Below are positions 16,485-25,070 of a stretch of 64,000 nt of DNA, in pieces. The position numbers and the translations under genes were made by a program. The stretch is taken from the NCBI GenBank assembly GCA_934636105.1, contig CAKTZR010000017.1, positions 1 to 64,000 on the forward strand. Direction: 5' to 3'. Source of the stretch: an uncultured Clostridia bacterium. GTDB taxonomy: Bacteria; Bacillota; Clostridia; Christensenellales; Aristaeellaceae. The notes under the pieces are model-generated. The model searched no databases, was not told the DNA's origin, and saw nothing but the letters and a program-made list of their open reading frames with translations. Each line of letters begins with the position of its first letter. The first letter of the stretch is position 1.

Positions 16485-17169
16485 TACATCCGGTCCGGCG
16501 TGCGGCGTGGCCATCATGGCGGATGGACGGCTGGTTTACGAAGCGGAGCTGACGCACAAGCAGACGCACAGCCAGCGCGTCATGCCGATGGTGGATACGG
16601 CGCTTTCCATGAGCGACATGACGCTCGCGGACATGGATGTGCTCGGCGCGGTAGTCGGCCCCGGCTCGTTCACGGGCGTGCGCATCGGCGTTTCCACGGT
16701 AAAGGCGCTTGCGCATGCGGCAGGCAAGCCCTGCGTGGCGGTGGATGCGCTGGAAGCGCTGGCCGCGAATGTGACGGCGTTTGACGGCGTGGTCTGTCCG
16801 ATTCTCGACGCGCGCGCCCAGCAGGTCTACGGCGCGATGTTCAAAAACGGCGAGCGCGTGCTGGAGGACGTGGTGGAGAAGCTGGCGATCTTCCTTGACC
16901 GCGTGGAAGCGACGGGTGAGGACGCGCTGTTCCTCGGCGACGGCGCGCCGGGCTTTGAAGCGGCGATCCGCGAGCGGCTGGGGGAGAAAGCGCACTTCGT
17001 GCAGCCCCAGCACAATGGCCTGCGCGCGGGGAGCGCCTGCGCGGCGGCGGCGCAAAAGCTGGCGAAAGGCGAAGCGGCGCTTGACTACATCACGCTGCTG
17101 CCGCTGTATCTGCGCGCGCCGCAGGCCGAACGCGAGCGCGCCGCGCGGGAAGGAGCGAAGCATGGCTGA
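16465..17169 (+). CDS. tsaB: tRNA t6A biosynthesis protein TsaB
   Basis: 234 residues from ATG 16465 with GGAGG upstream inside tsaE. The ASKHA fold is indicated by MNILMIDTSGPACGVAIM, HSQRVMPMVDTAL and VVGPGSFTGVRIGVSTVKALA. TsaB is the catalytically inactive scaffold partner of TsaD. The gene encoding TsaD, often next in such clusters, is not in this window. It overlaps tsaE and rimI. Confidence 0.95.
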   Translation: MNILMIDTSGPACGVAIMADGRLVYEAELTHKQTHSQRVMPMVDTALSMSDMTLADMDVLGAVVGPGSFTGVRIGVSTVKALAHAAGKPCVAVDALEALAANVTAFDGVVCPILDARAQQVYGAMFKNGERVLEDVVEKLAIFLDRVEATGEDALFLGDGAPGFEAAIRERLGEKAHFVQPQHNGLRAGSACAAAAQKLAKGEAALDYITLLPLYLRAPQAERERAAREGAKHG

Positions 17170-17641
17170 GCCGTTTATCCGGCCGATCCGCGAGGAGGAC
17201 GTGAAGCAGATTCACGAAATCGAAAAGGCGTGTTTTGCGATGCCGTGGTCGGAGGAATCCATCCTGCACGACGTGAAGGAAAACGTCGTGGCGCGCTGGC
17301 TGGTGCTGGACGACGGAAACGGCGGAGTGCTGGCCTACGCGGGCATGTGGTTCGTGCTCGACGAAGCGCACGTATGCAACGTGGCCGTTCGCCCGGACAG
17401 CCGCGGAAAGGGTTACGGCAAACGGATTTTCACCGCGCTTGTTGATCTGGCGATGGAAAACAGCATGGCGATGATGACGCTGGAGGTGCGCCGCTCCAAC
17501 ACGGTCGCGCAGAACCTGTATCACGCCTGCGGCATGCTGGACGTGGGGTATCGCAAGCGCTATTACGAGGATAATAAAGAGGACGCGCTGATTATGTATC
17601 GCGACTTTGTTTATCCCGGGCAGGATGAAACCGAAGCCTGA
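17162..17641 (+). CDS. rimI: Ribosomal protein alanine N-acetyltransferase RimI
   Basis: 159 residues from ATG 17162 (GGAAGGAG upstream), overlapping the tsaB stop. GNAT fold: IRPIREEDVKQIHEIEKACF, the acetyl-CoA loop VRPDSRGKGYGKRI, and NTVAQNLYHACGMLDVGYRKRYY, the last typical of RimI. The enzyme acetylates the N-terminus of ribosomal protein S18 in E. coli; in Firmicutes it is commonly co-encoded with the t6A genes. A terminator follows. Confidence 0.9.
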   Translation: MAEPFIRPIREEDVKQIHEIEKACFAMPWSEESILHDVKENVVARWLVLDDGNGGVLAYAGMWFVLDEAHVCNVAVRPDSRGKGYGKRIFTALVDLAMENSMAMMTLEVRRSNTVAQNLYHACGMLDVGYRKRYYEDNKEDALIMYRDFVYPGQDETEA

Positions 17642-17674
17642 CGCGGATGAAAACGTAAAAACAGCATACAATTC

Positions 17675-17715
17675 GGGGGCATCGGCGGAGTCAATCGGCG
17701 TTGCCCCCTTTTCTT
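17675..17715 (+). terminator. Probable terminator after rimI
   Basis: GGGGGCA (17675-17681) pairs with TGCCCCC (17702-17708), followed by TTTTCTTTT. The loop is long (20 bases), so the hairpin is less certain than others here. Confidence 0.65.
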
Positions 17716-17789
17716 TTGGCGAAAAATGGAGTACAATATTAGAATCCGAAATAATGGGGATGACTAGGATAAGGAATAGGGGCGAAGGC

Positions 17790-18584
17790 ATGCAGCTTGA
17801 AATTCGCGGGGCGACGGTCGATGTGACGGTGAGCGGGGACTCCGGGCGCGGCGTGCTGCTGCTGCACGGGTTCATGTGCTCGGCGCAGATGATGAGCAGC
17901 GTGCAGGAAGCGCTTTGCGGCCAAATGCGCGTGGCGGCGATCGATTTTCCGGGTCACGGCAAAAACGGCAGGAGCGCGCCGCCGCCAAAGCCCTGGGGCG
18001 TGCCGGATTATGTGGAGATGACCGCCGAGGTGATTCGGCGGCTGAATCTCGCGCCCTGCGACATCGTGGCGCATTCCTTCGGCGCGCGGGTGGCGATTCT
18101 GCTGGCGGCGACATACCCTGAATTGGTGGGGCGGATGATTCTGACCGGGGCGGCGGGCATCAAAAAGCCGCAGACCGGCGGGGCGACGATGAAGCAGCGG
18201 GTCTACAAGGGACTGCGCGGCGCGGTGAACCTGATGGATAAAATGCACCTGTTCGGCAATCTGCCGGAGCGGGGGCGGGAAGCGCTGGTGCAGAAATTCG
18301 GCTCGGCGGATTACAAAGCGCTGACCCCGGAGATGCGCAAGACGTTCGTAAAGATCATTTCGCTGGATTTAACCGACGAATTGCCGCGGGTGAAAGCGCC
18401 GACGCTTTTATACTGGGGCGCGGAGGACACGGAGACCCCGCTTTGGATGGGCAAACTGATGGAGGAAAAAATCCCCGACGCGGGGCTGGTCGTGCAGGAA
18501 GGGGCGGGACATTTCGCCTACCTGGAGCACAATCAGGCATTCCTGCGCATTGCGAAAAATTTCCTGCTGGAGGGTAGAGCGTGA
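17790..18584 (+). CDS. Alpha/beta hydrolase
   Basis: 264 residues from ATG 17790 (GGGGCGAAGG upstream). Alpha/beta-hydrolase features: VLLLHGFMCSAQMM (oxyanion region), DFPGHGKNGRS, the nucleophile elbow AHSFGAR, an acidic residue in YWGAEDTETP, and catalytic His in GAGHFAYLEH. There is no signal peptide, so it is cytoplasmic. The substrate is unknown. Its stop overlaps the GTG of a membrane Mur-ligase-like gene and the third gene is D-Ala-D-Ala-ligase-like, so a role in wall-precursor metabolism is suggested by context only. TACAAT at 17732-17737 may be a -10 box, but no good -35 was found. Confidence 0.82.
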   Translation: MQLEIRGATVDVTVSGDSGRGVLLLHGFMCSAQMMSSVQEALCGQMRVAAIDFPGHGKNGRSAPPPKPWGVPDYVEMTAEVIRRLNLAPCDIVAHSFGARVAILLAATYPELVGRMILTGAAGIKKPQTGGATMKQRVYKGLRGAVNLMDKMHLFGNLPERGREALVQKFGSADYKALTPEMRKTFVKIISLDLTDELPRVKAPTLLYWGAEDTETPLWMGKLMEEKIPDAGLVVQEGAGHFAYLEHNQAFLRIAKNFLLEGRA

Positions 18585-20131
18585 ATTTTCTTTTGACGTT
18601 GATACAGGCGGTCGGGCTGGGCTGCGCAAGCGCGGCGGCCGGGCGGCGGGTGATGCACTATTTGCAGCTGGAAAGCTATCAGCTTCCGGGTTATATCAAG
18701 AGCGTGAAGCGCAACGCCATGCGCGCGCTGATTCCGACGATTGCGATGGCGGCTGTCGGCGTGGCGGCGCTGAAAGTGAGCGGGCTTTTCGGTCTGGCGC
18801 TGCTGCTGGAAGCGTTGACCGCGGCGCTGCTGACGTGGCAGGCGACGAAGGAGAAGGCCAAGAAGCCCTTTGTCGTGACCGAGCGCGTGAAGCGGCTGAT
18901 TGCGGTGCATGCCGCGGTCAACACGGTGGTGGCGTTGGCGCTGCTGCTGATTTCTCCGACGCTGGCGTATCTGATGCCCGCGTTTGAGCCTGCGCTGCTG
19001 ATGCTGGCGGCGATTGCCGCCGCACCGATGGAAAAGCACATCGCGGGGCAGTTCGTGAAGGACGCGCAGGCGCGACTGGCCGCCCAGCCGAAGCTGATTA
19101 AAATCGGCATCACCGGCAGCTACGGCAAGACGAGCACGAAGTTTCTGCTGCGCGACATCCTCTCCGTGAAATACAACGTGCTGGCTACGCCGTCGAGCTT
19201 CAACACGACGATGGGCGTGACCCGCGTCATCCGCGAACAGCTTACGCCCGCGCATCAGGTGTTCATCGCCGAAATGGGCGCGCGCCATGTGGGCGACATC
19301 AAGGAGCTGGTGGAGCTGGTGCATCCGCAGATGGGCCTGATTACTTCCGTCGGTCCGCAGCATCTGGATACCTTCGGCACGATCGAGCGCGTGCGGGACA
19401 CGAAATACGAATTGATCGACGGCCTGCCCAAGGATGGCACGGCGATTTTCGCGCGGGACGGCGCGATCTGCGAGGAGCTGTTTAACCGCTGCACGCTTGA
19501 AAAGAAGTATAAGCCGGGCATGCTGGTGGACGCAAAAGATATGGCCTGCGGCCCGTGGGGTACGCGGTTCACGCTGGTGGATGTGCAGACCGGGGAAGAA
19601 GCGAGCTGCCAGACGCGGCTGCTCGGCGAGCATTCCATTTCCAACCTGCTGCTGTGCTGCACGGCGGCGCGCGCGCTGGGCATGACGCTCCCGGAAATCG
19701 CGCTGGGCGTGTCGCGCTGCCAGCCCGTCGAGCATCGGCTGGAGCTGCTGGACGGCGGCGCGGGCGTGAGCATCATCGACGACGCGTTCAACGCGAATCC
19801 GGTCGGCGCGCAGTGCGCCCTGCGGGTCATCAAGGCTTTCCCCGGACGGCGGATCATCATCACGCCGGGCATGGTGGAGTTGGGCGGCAAAGAGGACGAA
19901 TTTAACCGCACCTTCGGCCAGCAGATGGCGGGAAGCGTGGATATTGCGATTCTGGTCGGCAAAAAACATACGCAGCCCATCGTCGAAGGGCTTACAAAAG
20001 CGGGCTTCCCGCAGGAGAACATACATGTGGTCGGCAGCCTGGAGGAAAGCACGACCCTGCTGCACAGCATGATGCGCGCGGGCGACGTGGTGCTCTATGA
20101 AAACGATCTGCCGGATAATTACAGCGAGTGA
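18581..20131 (+). CDS. Membrane-anchored MurF-like Mur ligase
   Basis: 516 residues from GTG 18581. Residues 1-150 carry four probable membrane segments (about 2-20, 47-86, 107-133, 137-150) in place of the usual MurF substrate-binding domain. Then come the Mur ligase P-loop GITGSYGKTSTK (176-187), the AEMGARHVGDIKELVELVHP segment, EHSISNLLLC, and the C-terminal domain with IIDDAFNANPVGAQ and PGMVELGG. MurF adds D-Ala-D-Ala to UDP-MurNAc-tripeptide. The DDAFNANP motif fits MurF, but the altered N-terminus means the acceptor may differ. It is overlapped by the hydrolase and followed 14 bases later by a Ddl-like gene. Confidence 0.85.
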   Translation: MNFLLTLIQAVGLGCASAAAGRRVMHYLQLESYQLPGYIKSVKRNAMRALIPTIAMAAVGVAALKVSGLFGLALLLEALTAALLTWQATKEKAKKPFVVTERVKRLIAVHAAVNTVVALALLLISPTLAYLMPAFEPALLMLAAIAAAPMEKHIAGQFVKDAQARLAAQPKLIKIGITGSYGKTSTKFLLRDILSVKYNVLATPSSFNTTMGVTRVIREQLTPAHQVFIAEMGARHVGDIKELVELVHPQMGLITSVGPQHLDTFGTIERVRDTKYELIDGLPKDGTAIFARDGAICEELFNRCTLEKKYKPGMLVDAKDMACGPWGTRFTLVDVQTGEEASCQTRLLGEHSISNLLLCCTAARALGMTLPEIALGVSRCQPVEHRLELLDGGAGVSIIDDAFNANPVGAQCALRVIKAFPGRRIIITPGMVELGGKEDEFNRTFGQQMAGSVDIAILVGKKHTQPIVEGLTKAGFPQENIHVVGSLEESTTLLHSMMRAGDVVLYENDLPDNYSE

Positions 20132-20145
20132 GGAGCGTGTTGAGC

Positions 20146-21354
20146 ATGAGTAAAATGAATATTGCGGTTTTCTTTGGTTCCCGCAGCTGCGAACATGACG
20201 TGTCGATCGTTTCGGCGCTGCAATGTATCGAGGCGACGAAGGCGGCGGGCTTTGAGGTGACGCCGGTCTATATCTCCCGCGACGGCCTGTGGTACACGGG
20301 CGCGCCGCTGGAAAACATTGAAACTTTCCGCGAGTTTAACCCGATGACCAAGGGCATCACCCGCGTGACGCTGGATGTGACGGCGAACGCGGGCGATCTG
20401 TGGGCGTGGCCGCCGCAGCGCGCGGGGCTGTTTGCCAAGGTGCCTGCACCGCTGTGCCACATCGACTGTGCGATTCCCGTGTTCCACGGCTGGCACGGCG
20501 AGGACGGCACGATTCAGGGTCTGCTGGAAATGGCGAATATTCCGTATGCGTCCTCCGGCGTGCTGGGCTCAGCCATCGGCATGGATAAGATCGCGATGAA
20601 GCAGATTCTGCGCGGCGCGGGCTTCCCGGTGCTGGACTTTGTGTGGTTCACCCGCGAGCAGCTCAAAAACGACCGAAAGGCCGTCATCGAGCGCGTCGAA
20701 AAGGAAATCAAGTATCCGGCGTTCATCAAGCCGGCGGCGCTGGGGTCTTCCATCGGCGTTTCCCGCGCGAAGAACCGCGACGAGCTGGAGCGCGCGCTGG
20801 ATGTGGCGGCTTCCTATGACCGCCGCATTCTCGTCGAGGTCGGCGTGGTGCGTCCGGTGGAAATCAACTGCGCGGCGCTGGGCTATGGCGAGGACGTTCG
20901 CGCCTCTGTCTGCGAAATGCCCGTGCCGAGCAGCAGCGATACGTTCCTGGATTTCTGGCAGAAGTATCTGCGCAATGCGGGCACCAAGGGCGAGGACAGC
21001 CGGGGCATGAAGTCCCTGAGCCGCGTCGTGCCTGCGCCGATCGGCGAAGAACTGACCAAGCGTATCCAGACGATGACCTGCGACATCTTTAAGCTGCTCG
21101 ACTGCCGCGGCACGGTGCGCGTGGATTTCATCCTCGATCAGAACGACATGCTCTTTGTCAACGAGCCGAACACGATTCCGGGTTCGCTGGCGTTTTATCT
21201 GTGGAAGGCGTGCGGTTTGGACTTCCCCAAGCTCATCGAGAAGATGGTCGAAGACGCGCTGCGCGCCCATGCGGATAAGAACAGCAGCGTGTTTGCCTAT
21301 GATTCCAGCATCCTCAAGAAGGTTGCGGCGGGCACGAAGGGCGCGAAGCGCTGA
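20146..21354 (+). CDS. D-alanine-D-alanine ligase family protein
   Basis: 402 residues from ATG 20146 (GAGGAG about 11 bases upstream). Ddl features: VFFGSRSCEHDVSIVSALQC, PVFHGWHGEDGTIQGLLEM, PYASSGVLGSAIGMDKIAMKQIL, the ATP-grasp lysines near PAFIKPAALGSSIGVSRA, RVDFILDQNDMLFVNEPNTIPGSLAFYLW. It joins two D-amino acids, or possibly D-Ala with another acceptor. Length exceeds the usual 310-370 because of an insert around residues 255-300 (SSDTFLDFWQKYLRN...). Whether it is the main Ddl or a variant paired with the Mur-ligase-like gene cannot be told. Confidence 0.88.
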   Translation: MSKMNIAVFFGSRSCEHDVSIVSALQCIEATKAAGFEVTPVYISRDGLWYTGAPLENIETFREFNPMTKGITRVTLDVTANAGDLWAWPPQRAGLFAKVPAPLCHIDCAIPVFHGWHGEDGTIQGLLEMANIPYASSGVLGSAIGMDKIAMKQILRGAGFPVLDFVWFTREQLKNDRKAVIERVEKEIKYPAFIKPAALGSSIGVSRAKNRDELERALDVAASYDRRILVEVGVVRPVEINCAALGYGEDVRASVCEMPVPSSSDTFLDFWQKYLRNAGTKGEDSRGMKSLSRVVPAPIGEELTKRIQTMTCDIFKLLDCRGTVRVDFILDQNDMLFVNEPNTIPGSLAFYLWKACGLDFPKLIEKMVEDALRAHADKNSSVFAYDSSILKKVAAGTKGAKR

Positions 21355-21359
21355 TAAAA

Positions 21360-21400
21360 CAAACCCCCCCCCGCGGTGCAGAACCGAAGGGGGGTGTTTG
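21360..21400. terminator. Bidirectional terminator
   Basis: CAAACCCCCCCC and GGGGGGTGTTTG form a strong G/C stem between the Ddl-like gene (plus) and the LUD gene (minus). Confidence 0.75.
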
Positions 21401-21407
21401 GGGAAAA

Positions 21408-22019
21408 TCAGTACCCTAAATCCTCGTTGATGAGGACGACCTGCGTGCGCTTGCCGCCGGGAGCGCGGTCAAACGCCACCGTGATGTGGCACATGGATTC
21501 CTCGCACTGGGCGGGATTGCAGTGCCCGGTTTCGGCGCACGGGGAATGAAGATGCTGACGGCGCGCATTCTGCGGGCAGGCCACCTCCTTGATGCGCTTG
21601 ACCGCCTGCGCATAGCCGCCGGAGACGATTTTGTTGCGGCCAATCAGCACATATACCGTGCCGGGGCCGTAGCACATCGCGCCGACGCGGTTGCCGTTGC
21701 CGTCGATCTGCACCATCAGGCCGTCTTCGGTGACAGCGTTGGCGGAACAGACGTAGAGCGGTGCGTTCATCGCTTCGTGCAGCAGCGCCGGGCGTTCGGG
21801 CTTCGGCGTTTCCCAATGCCAGAGCACCTTGTGGCCGTTTGCGCGAAGCAGCGTTTCAAGCCCCATCTGTTTGGCGGTCATGCAGCCGCCGAAGCCGACG
21901 GTCTCCCCGGCCGGCATATCCGCGAGCAGATAATCCGCCGCTTCTTTCGCAGTTTCAAAAATCACCACGTCGAATCCGCGCCTGCGCAGGGCAAGGGCGG
22001 TTTTCTCAAGTTTTTCCAT
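21408..22019 (-). CDS. LUD domain protein (lactate-utilisation YkgG/LutC type)
   Basis: 203 residues; minus-strand GGGAGGA lies upstream of the ATG at 22019. LUD fold signs: LRRRGFDVVIFETAKEAADYLL, VGFGGCMTAKQMGLETLL, SANAVTEDGLMVQIDGNGNRV and GPGTVYVLIGRNKIV. The family includes LutC of lactate oxidation and many stand-alone proteins. No LutA or LutB is adjacent, so this is probably of the solitary clostridial type. Cysteines near the C-terminus (CPQNAR, CAETGHC, CEESMC) may bind a metal. TATAAT lies at 22059-22054 on the minus strand with a poor -35. Confidence 0.82.
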   Translation of the reverse strand: MEKLEKTALALRRRGFDVVIFETAKEAADYLLADMPAGETVGFGGCMTAKQMGLETLLRANGHKVLWHWETPKPERPALLHEAMNAPLYVCSANAVTEDGLMVQIDGNGNRVGAMCYGPGTVYVLIGRNKIVSGGYAQAVKRIKEVACPQNARRQHLHSPCAETGHCNPAQCEESMCHITVAFDRAPGGKRTQVVLINEDLGY

Positions 22020-22121
22020 GACGCAAATTCCTCCCTGTTGCTTGGATGGTTTCATTATACCAGCTCGGCGGGAAAGAGAAAAGGGCATATCGGAAAAAGA
22101 AACGGAACGGGAGGGAGTACC

Positions 22122-23051
22122 TTGCTGGATGAATGGATGGAACAAAAGGTGGACGAGGCCTGCGAGGTGGTGCCCGCCTATGTCAATCCGCGAAAAATCC
22201 GGCTGGCCAGTTCGCATGTCGGCTGGCGGCTGTATCTCTACGGAAGCAGCCTGAAACGCGCGGTCAGCGGCTTTTTTGTGCATATCCGTTCCGAACAGGA
22301 TATGGATATCTTTCTGCGGGAGACGGCGGAAAGAAGCGACACGGCGATTGCCCGCGTCAAACAGTTTTTAAAGGAAAAGGCGCGGCTGCTGGCTGTGCTC
22401 GACGACGCGGGCATGCGGCTTCGCTTTGCGGCGACGCTGTTTCTGTTCGGCCTTGCGTCGCTGGGTACGCTGGCCGTCGGCGGGCGGGAAATGGCGCTCT
22501 GTGCGCTGACGGCCTGCCTGCTGCTGCTCTCCGCGGCGATGGAGCTGGGGTATGAGCCGATCTGCGCGGGCATTCGGCAACGGTATCTGTTTTCTGTGAC
22601 GCTGCGCACGCTGGGGCTGACCGCGCCGCTGGCGGATTATTTTTTGAAATATCGGATGAACGGCGTGGCGAGCAACGTGGTGCTGCAATGCACGATGATC
22701 GTGATGCTGGGTATACATTTAGCGCTGTTTTTTGCGCTGATCTGCTTTAACCGAAGGCAGAACCTGCTTCTGCGCGTGCTCAGCGGCGTGCTCGGCGCGC
22801 TTCCGGCGCTGACGGCTGCGGCTGCGGCGGCGCTGGCCGTGGCCAATCTCGCGCAGCCGATGGGCCTTGCGGCGGCGGCCATCCTGCGGGCGGCGGGCGC
22901 GGCCGGGGCGTTTCTGGGCGACCGATTGATCGCCGTGAGCGCGCTGGGGGGTATCCGGCTGAAATATGAAAGCGTGTGGGAAGGGCTGCTGCTGTGCGGC
23001 GGACTGACCCTGATGATTGTCGGCGCATGGCTGACGGCTTCGCCGATTTGA
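22122..23051 (+). CDS. Multi-spanning membrane protein of unknown function
   Basis: 309 residues from TTG 22122 (GGGAGGGA upstream). A hydrophilic N-terminal part of about 100 residues (LDEWMEQKVDEACEVVPAYVNPRKIRL...) includes a possible amphipathic helix (VKQFLKEKARLLAVL). It is followed by about seven or eight hydrophobic segments to the C-terminus. I recognise no family motif. It lies 23 bases upstream of lepA and may be cotranscribed with it. The frame extends upstream without a stop, but only this start has a ribosome binding site. Confidence 0.65.
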   Translation: MLDEWMEQKVDEACEVVPAYVNPRKIRLASSHVGWRLYLYGSSLKRAVSGFFVHIRSEQDMDIFLRETAERSDTAIARVKQFLKEKARLLAVLDDAGMRLRFAATLFLFGLASLGTLAVGGREMALCALTACLLLLSAAMELGYEPICAGIRQRYLFSVTLRTLGLTAPLADYFLKYRMNGVASNVVLQCTMIVMLGIHLALFFALICFNRRQNLLLRVLSGVLGALPALTAAAAAALAVANLAQPMGLAAAAILRAAGAAGAFLGDRLIAVSALGGIRLKYESVWEGLLLCGGLTLMIVGAWLTASPI

Positions 23052-23074
23052 ACCGAAACGGAGGATAAACGACT

Positions 23075-24874
23075 TTGGAACGCTTGGACAAAATTCGCAA
23101 TTTCTGCATCATTGCCCATATCGACCACGGCAAATCCACGCTGGCGGACAGACTGCTGGAAAAGACCGGCGTGTTTGAAAAGCGCGAGATGGTGGAGCAG
23201 GTGCTCGACTCGATGGAGCTGGAGCGTGAGCGCGGCATCACCATCAAGAGCAAGGCTGTCCACATGCACTACAAGGCGCAGGATGGCGAAACCTACACGC
23301 TCAACCTGATCGATACCCCCGGCCATGTGGACTTTACCTACGAGGTTTCCCGCGCGCTGGCGGCGTGCGAGGGTGCGCTGCTGGTGGTGGATGCGACGCA
23401 GGGCGTGGAGGCGCAGACGCTGGCGAACGTCTACATGGCGCTCGACCACGACCTTGAAATCGTGCCGGTCATCAATAAAATCGATCTGCCCAGCGCCCGC
23501 CCGGACGAGGTGCGCGCGGAGATTGAGGATGTGATCGGTCTGGACGCGTCCGAAGCGCCGCTCATCAGCGCGAAGGTCGGTCTCGGCATTGACGAGGTGC
23601 TTGAAAGCGTGGTCAAGCTGATGCCCGCACCGACGGGCGACGAAAATGCCCCGCTGCAAGCGCTGATTTTCGATTCCTTCTATGATAATTACCGCGGCGC
23701 AATCTGCTTTGTGCGCATCGTCTCCGGCACGGTGCGCGCGGGCATGACCATCCGCATGATGAACACGGGCGCGAAATTCGACGTGGTGGAGGTTGGTGTG
23801 CGCAGCCCCGGTTATGAGCCGGTGGACGCGCTGCGCGCGGGCGACGTCGGTTATATTGCCGCGTCGATCAAGGACCTGCACGACACGCGCGTGGGCGACA
23901 CGATCACCGACGACGCGAACCCCGCATCCGAAATGCTGCCGGGCTATCGGCAGGTGAACCCGATGGTCTTCTGCGGCATTTATCCGGCGGACGGCGCGGA
24001 TTACGAGAGCCTGAAAGACGCACTGGAAAAGCTCCAGCTCAACGACGCGTCGCTGACTTACGACCCGGAGACGAGCCAGGCGCTGGGTTTCGGCTTCCGC
24101 TGCGGCTTCCTGGGTCTGCTGCACATGGAAATCATTCAGGAGCGGCTGGAACGCGAGTTTGACCTCGATTTGATTACGACCGCGCCGAGCGTCATTTTCA
24201 AAGTCTATAAGACGGACGGCACGGAGGTGGACGTGGACAACCCGTCGAACCTGCCGCCCATCAGCGTCATTGAGCATATGGAAGAACCGTTCGTCAAGGC
24301 GAGCATCCATACGCCGCAGGAATATGTCGGCGCGCTGATGGAGGTCTGCCAGAACAAGCGCGGCGTGTTTAAGGACATGGTTTATGAGGGACAGCGCGTC
24401 TGCCTGCATTATGAAATGCCGCTGGCCGAAATCATTTTTGATTTCTTCGATCAGATTAAGAGCCGAAGCCGCGGGTACGCGAGCTATGACTATGAGCTGT
24501 GCGGCTATCAGGAGAGCGATCTGGTGAAGCTGGATATTCTACTCAACGGCGACCCGTGCGACGCGCTTTCCATGATCGTTCACCGCGACCGGGCATATGC
24601 GCGGGGACGCTCCATTGCGGAGAAGCTCAAGGACGTGATCCCGCGCCAGATGTTTGAAATCCCGATTCAGGCGGCGATCGGCGGCAAGGTGATCGCGCGA
24701 GAGACGGTCAAGGCGATGCGCAAGGATGTGCTGGCCAAGTGTTACGGCGGCGATATCAGCCGCAAGCGCAAGCTGCTGGAAAAGCAGAAGGAAGGCAAAA
24801 AGCGCATGCGCCAGCTGGGCAGCGTACAGGTGCCGAGCGAGGCGTTCATGGCTGTGCTCAAGATGGACGAATAA
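23075..24874 (+). CDS. lepA: Elongation factor 4 (LepA)
   Basis: 599 residues, the usual length, from TTG 23075 with GGAGG upstream. GTPase motifs: AHIDHGKSTLADRLLE (G1), RGITIKSKAV (G2), DTPGHVDFTYEVSR (G3), INKIDLPSA (G4). The C-terminal LepA-specific domain has RQMFEIPIQAAIGGKVIARET and GGDISRKRKLLEKQKEGKKRM. LepA acts on ribosomes to back-translocate or remodel stalled complexes. A family B repeat begins inside its stop codon. Confidence 0.97.
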   Translation: MERLDKIRNFCIIAHIDHGKSTLADRLLEKTGVFEKREMVEQVLDSMELERERGITIKSKAVHMHYKAQDGETYTLNLIDTPGHVDFTYEVSRALAACEGALLVVDATQGVEAQTLANVYMALDHDLEIVPVINKIDLPSARPDEVRAEIEDVIGLDASEAPLISAKVGLGIDEVLESVVKLMPAPTGDENAPLQALIFDSFYDNYRGAICFVRIVSGTVRAGMTIRMMNTGAKFDVVEVGVRSPGYEPVDALRAGDVGYIAASIKDLHDTRVGDTITDDANPASEMLPGYRQVNPMVFCGIYPADGADYESLKDALEKLQLNDASLTYDPETSQALGFGFRCGFLGLLHMEIIQERLEREFDLDLITTAPSVIFKVYKTDGTEVDVDNPSNLPPISVIEHMEEPFVKASIHTPQEYVGALMEVCQNKRGVFKDMVYEGQRVCLHYEMPLAEIIFDFFDQIKSRSRGYASYDYELCGYQESDLVKLDILLNGDPCDALSMIVHRDRAYARGRSIAEKLKDVIPRQMFEIPIQAAIGGKVIARETVKAMRKDVLAKCYGGDISRKRKLLEKQKEGKKRMRQLGSVQVPSEAFMAVLKMDE

Positions 24875-25051
24875 CTCCTTCCGTCACGACTTCGTCGTGC
24901 CACCTCCCTCTGTGAGGGAGGCTTGATTCTTTTGATTCGTTACATATACCAAAAGGCTCCCTCTTAGAGGGCGTGCAGCTTGCCGCCCGCTGTGCGGGAG
25001 ACAGGCAAGCGGAATGCCGAAGGTCTGTCAGCGAAGCTGACTGAAGGAGTT
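24873..25051. repeat. Family B inverted pair, MITE-like unit
   Basis: It starts AACTCCTTCCGTC (24873) and ends GACTGAAGGAGTT (25051), imperfect terminal inverted repeats about 180 bases apart. The left half holds hairpins CACGACTTCGTCGTG and CCTCCCTC/GAGGGAGG. The right half holds CTCCCTCT/AGAGGG, the nested hairpin with arms GCTTGCC/GGCAAGC (24978-25010) around CCCGC-tgt-GCGGG, and GTCAGCGAAGCTGAC. There is no protein-coding frame of note. The unit fills the whole gap between lepA and the HD gene. Confidence 0.75.
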
Positions 25052-25070
25052 CATAAGAAGGGGTGGACGG

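Noticed and set aside
18533..20065. Minus-strand open frame of 510 codons
   Set aside because: Antisense to the Mur-ligase-like gene; His/Arg/Gln-rich translation without family motifs.
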